Positions 60,995 to 64,000 of a DNA stretch of 64,000 nt are shown here, in pieces (position 1 is the first letter of the stretch; every line of letters starts with the position of its first letter). The translations under genes were made by a program, and so were the position numbers. The stretch is taken from assembly GCF_910592395.1 (NCBI RefSeq), contig NC_088313.1, positions 17,686,437 through 17,750,436 of the forward strand, read 5' to 3'. The notes under the pieces were generated by a model. The model searched no databases, had not been told where the DNA came from, and saw nothing but the letters and a program-made list of their open reading frames with translations. The stretch comes from Lineus longissimus. Its lineage: Eukaryota > Nemertea > Pilidiophora > Heteronemertea > Lineidae.

Positions 60995-63900
60995 ATGACT
61001 GTTGACAGCAACCTGGCCATGAAGGGGGTAAGTAATACCTGCACTTGTATTGATTGGCGCATATTGGGGTGGGTTGACAAGTCATGCAGTGTTCTTTTAA
61101 AAAAATGCAAGTTATATACAATTTACTATTGATTATGGTGGTTTTCTTGTCTTCTCTTTTTAGCCTATCATCAGCAAGACTGCGAGCATGGAACTCACAC
61201 CTAGTGGGGTACTTCCTGATTTGCCGCACCTCTCTTTTCCAATGGATCACCAATTGAGTCCAGATTTGAGCACGTACGCATCGAGTCCAAATTCACTCTT
61301 CATGTATGAACAAGAACGCAATGACATGCAGAATTCCTTTAATCCAAGATGTGCATCAAGGTCCCGCTATCACAGTAGCATGTCGGAATCCAGCGACTCC
61401 ATGCAAGTGGAAGGCATGGATATGGAGTATGTGCAGATGCCCGATTTTTTGTCAAGCTCGTACAGTTCCTGTGACACAAGTGCCCCACTGGAGGGGACGT
61501 CGCAACCAGAGACAGTATGGGAGGGAAGCAATTTCAACAGCCCCGGCAGTGTTAAAATGGAAGATGTTTTCCAAACAGATGCAGTCGCAAATAAAGGTCC
61601 GACGTTGGCTGCACTGAATGCCAATGGTGAATGTGACGAGTCGATTTTCGATGATATCGAAAGTGTAATCCGAGATGATTTGGCTACATCAGATATGTCT
61701 GCTTTGGAGTGTCCGCTTCCCACGAGCAATGCCCAGGACGTCAAGCCTAAGATTGTACGGCCATTGTGCTCCAAGCCTCAGACATTTTTTTCGACTGCTT
61801 CGCCTCCCATCCGGAATCCATCGCAAGTGACTGCCATGTCGTCTTTTACATCTACTGCCCCTCTGCCCAACGACCAAGAATCTGCACAGGACAATAAGGT
61901 ATCCTTGCACAGACTTCTCATGCAAAAGTCTGTTGGTGAGATGCCTACCCAATCAGTGCCGAGTCCTCCTTGTTCTCTACCCAGTCCAAGTATGATAGTG
62001 CCCAATGATTCCAAAGTCAGCTTGAAGCGATCTCTACACGTGGATGATCAGAAATGGGCAGAGGTAGAGCGGTTTTTGCACGAGGAAAAACTTTTACCAG
62101 CAAATGGGGCTAAAGCTGAATTGGCTGCAACTGGTGTTAGTGGCAGACTTCGACATGGTGAGTATTTTCAATCCTGTACTTCTTGTGTGTGTCTGCAGTC
62201 TGTGGCTGTGACACCGTTATTGACGACTATTTAAATTCTAGCTTAGTGTTACCTGTGAACTCGGAAATTTTACTATTTATGATGGCGGCCTTTAATATTG
62301 CGTCACTGATGTGACAAAATCTTGACTGTAATCTGAATTGATCTATAAATCTTTAATGTCTTGACTTGACTGTACATAACAATTTACATGATGTTGTGAT
62401 GATGGCTGTTGTCGCCCAAAATCCTGTATAAAATATGAATTGTCTTAGTAATAATTATAGTTTATTTTCTTCTTGATAATAATTGTACAATTTATATATA
62501 TTTTGTAGAAGTAAAGTCTTTTTAAAAAGTTAGCTGATTTCATTTCGAGGACATGAGCTGCCAGAAGGATGAACAAAGAAATGATTTATGATTCTGAACC
62601 CGTGTCCTATATTGTCATAAAATAATAGTATATTAATTTTAATAAGTACTCATCTTGATAAAGAGGGTTGATCAGCATGGGAATTTTACCAATTCACATT
62701 GTTCATACCACAACATGTGTCTTGAATATTTTGGTTTCCCATTTTTGAATGGAAGTGGGTGGGAGTTTTGGCAGAGCCGGTGGGAGGTTAAAGAAAATAC
62801 TTCATAAGGAGTTTCTTGTTGCAGATTCCAATGCGTCTAGCACAGTGTCGCACATGTCCCATATAAAGGAGGAGATAGACTCGCACGACGAAGGCTTTGG
62901 AAGTGACCATGGGGAGAGTGAGGCAGATGATCGAGATTGGCTCTCAGAATCTGGTATGCAACCTCAGGTCCGATGGTATGCAGAGTTCCCAGTGTCTGAG
63001 TTACAATTGGTTCCTATGCTCTCCTTATTTTTGCAGGGTTCCTGCTCTCTGTTAGTAAATGACACGCTGTACGAGAAAATGTGCCCTCTTTAAAATGCAG
63101 GGACCAAACAGAAGAGCATCGTATGTGAACAGTTTCTTGTACATCGTGTCCTTTAACTTAAGGGTCAAGTATGCCATAGATTGTTTCATATTTCGATGTA
63201 ACACCTCGGTCCTAACACCATGTCCGTGCTACATGTGCGAGAAAAAAACTTGTTCTTTTCCCTTCCCGCTATTGTAATTGTGGATGTTTTTGATAGTCCG
63301 GAAATTTGTAAATTTGACATAAAAATTTTAATAATCAAGAGTCATGGTCATGCAACAGTTCAATCTTTGGTGACTACTTGAGAGCAAAATATCACCCTGA
63401 CTAATTATTGAAAATAATGAATGGACTTCAAGATATCGTGAAATTCCACCTTGACTTCAGTTCTTAATTTCGCGCCTCCATTGTATCCGAACATTACGTG
63501 GTCGTTCAGTGGCTCAGTAATAAGTCACAAAAGCACTGGGAACCCTGTGTCCACACTTTTCTTTGTCATTCTTACATTGCATGTTTTCGTGCAGTCTAAT
63601 TGATGCGTAGGGTACCTAGCACCTCAAATAGAAATAATTATTATTTGTATGATAGTAGATGGAGTATATTTCGTTATTTTTTAAATGAAAATTGTGTCTT
63701 ATTGCTTCTTTGACTTTAGTCTTCACTCTGATGGACATGTCATCATCCATAATTTCTGCTGTCGTCCTAAGTCACTGCTAAGTATTGTGGATTCTTCCCT
63801 CCTGCATGTTTACTGCACTATATCTTGATTGACGAATTGTTGTCTACTGAAAGAATGAGTGACCATTCAAAACCCTGCTCCGCTTGTGATGCCATTTGTT

Positions 63901-64000
63901 GATTGTGTTCCATTCTTATTTGCAGAAACCGATGACAGCTATGATCATCTGTATGGCCAGTCTGGGTCACAAGATCGCCACAAGGAACCACAATATTTCT
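60995..64000 (+). CDS. Unrecognised acidic Ser/Pro-rich protein resembling a transcription regulator (5' part)
   Basis: Coding exons 60995-61027, 61164-62157, 62825-62953 and 63926 to the window edge join in frame, giving about 410 residues; the gene continues beyond. I chose the ATG at 60,995 (MTVDSNLAMKG), which joins in frame to exon 2; a second ATG at 61,188 (MELTPSG) is an alternative. The sequence is disordered and rich in Ser, Pro, Asp and Met, with acidic/hydrophobic clusters such as DESIFDDIESVIRDDL that look like activation domains. There is a short helical segment, DDQKWAEVERFLHEEKL, and an acidic block, KEEIDSHDEGFGSDHGESE, followed by DDRDWLSESETDDSYDHLYG. No DNA-binding domain appears in the part seen. 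I do not recognise the family. Confidence 0.75.

Noticed and set aside
1-64000. CRISPR arrays, rRNA operons, phage or viral genes
   Set aside because: None of the required repeat/spacer structure, rRNA signatures or viral protein motifs was seen.

Overview
This is metazoan nuclear DNA. It has spliced genes with GT-AG introns of roughly 100 to 700 bases, long AT-rich intergenic stretches, minisatellites and satellites, and tRNA-derived SINE, foldback MITE and LINE remnants. The gene content (an NPY/NPF-type peptide GPCR, major vault protein, PUS1 and SNM1A) and the abundant ACATGT-type words suggest a marine invertebrate. Major vault protein argues against Drosophila-like insects and Caenorhabditis-like nematodes, which lack it. 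A lophotrochozoan such as a mollusc or brachiopod is my guess; an invertebrate deuterostome is not excluded.

Layout. Positions 1 to about 27,000 are a gene desert with one strong satellite array (21.9-22.9 kb), a small MITE (24.9 kb), two tRNA-like SINE bodies (11.2 and 26.1 kb) and many chance ORFs. A single-exon rhodopsin-like neuropeptide receptor lies at 27,148-28,368 (+). From 28.4 to 39 kb there is again no convincing gene, but there is a 439-bp foldback element, a 58-bp minisatellite followed by a 50-bp near-perfect palindrome, and a 1.6-kb degenerate array of a ~39-bp unit.

The right-hand 25 kb is gene-dense. On the minus strand lie PUS1 (43,013 down to 39,215) and then a complete 21-exon major vault protein gene (52,131 down to 44,761; 849 codons). 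MVP is head-to-head, about 570 bp apart, with a complete 9-exon SNM1A/DCLRE1A gene (52,703 to 58,058; 1,013 codons, +). From about 60.9 kb to the window end is the 5' part of an unrecognised acidic, Ser/Pro-rich protein that resembles a transcription regulator, preceded by a region with two CRE plus E-box pairs.

Exon models for PUS1, MVP and SNM1A were built by hand from splice sites and family similarity; every junction keeps frame. The points most worth a second look are these: two tandem alternative terminal exons in PUS1; an apparent AT-AC intron in PUS1; the shared MVP/SNM1A promoter with a duplicated 42-bp module and overlapping upstream ORFs on both sides; a seven-copy short acidic/aromatic motif array plus two PIP boxes, without a visible UBZ finger, in SNM1A; and a LINE insertion 41 bp from an MVP splice acceptor.
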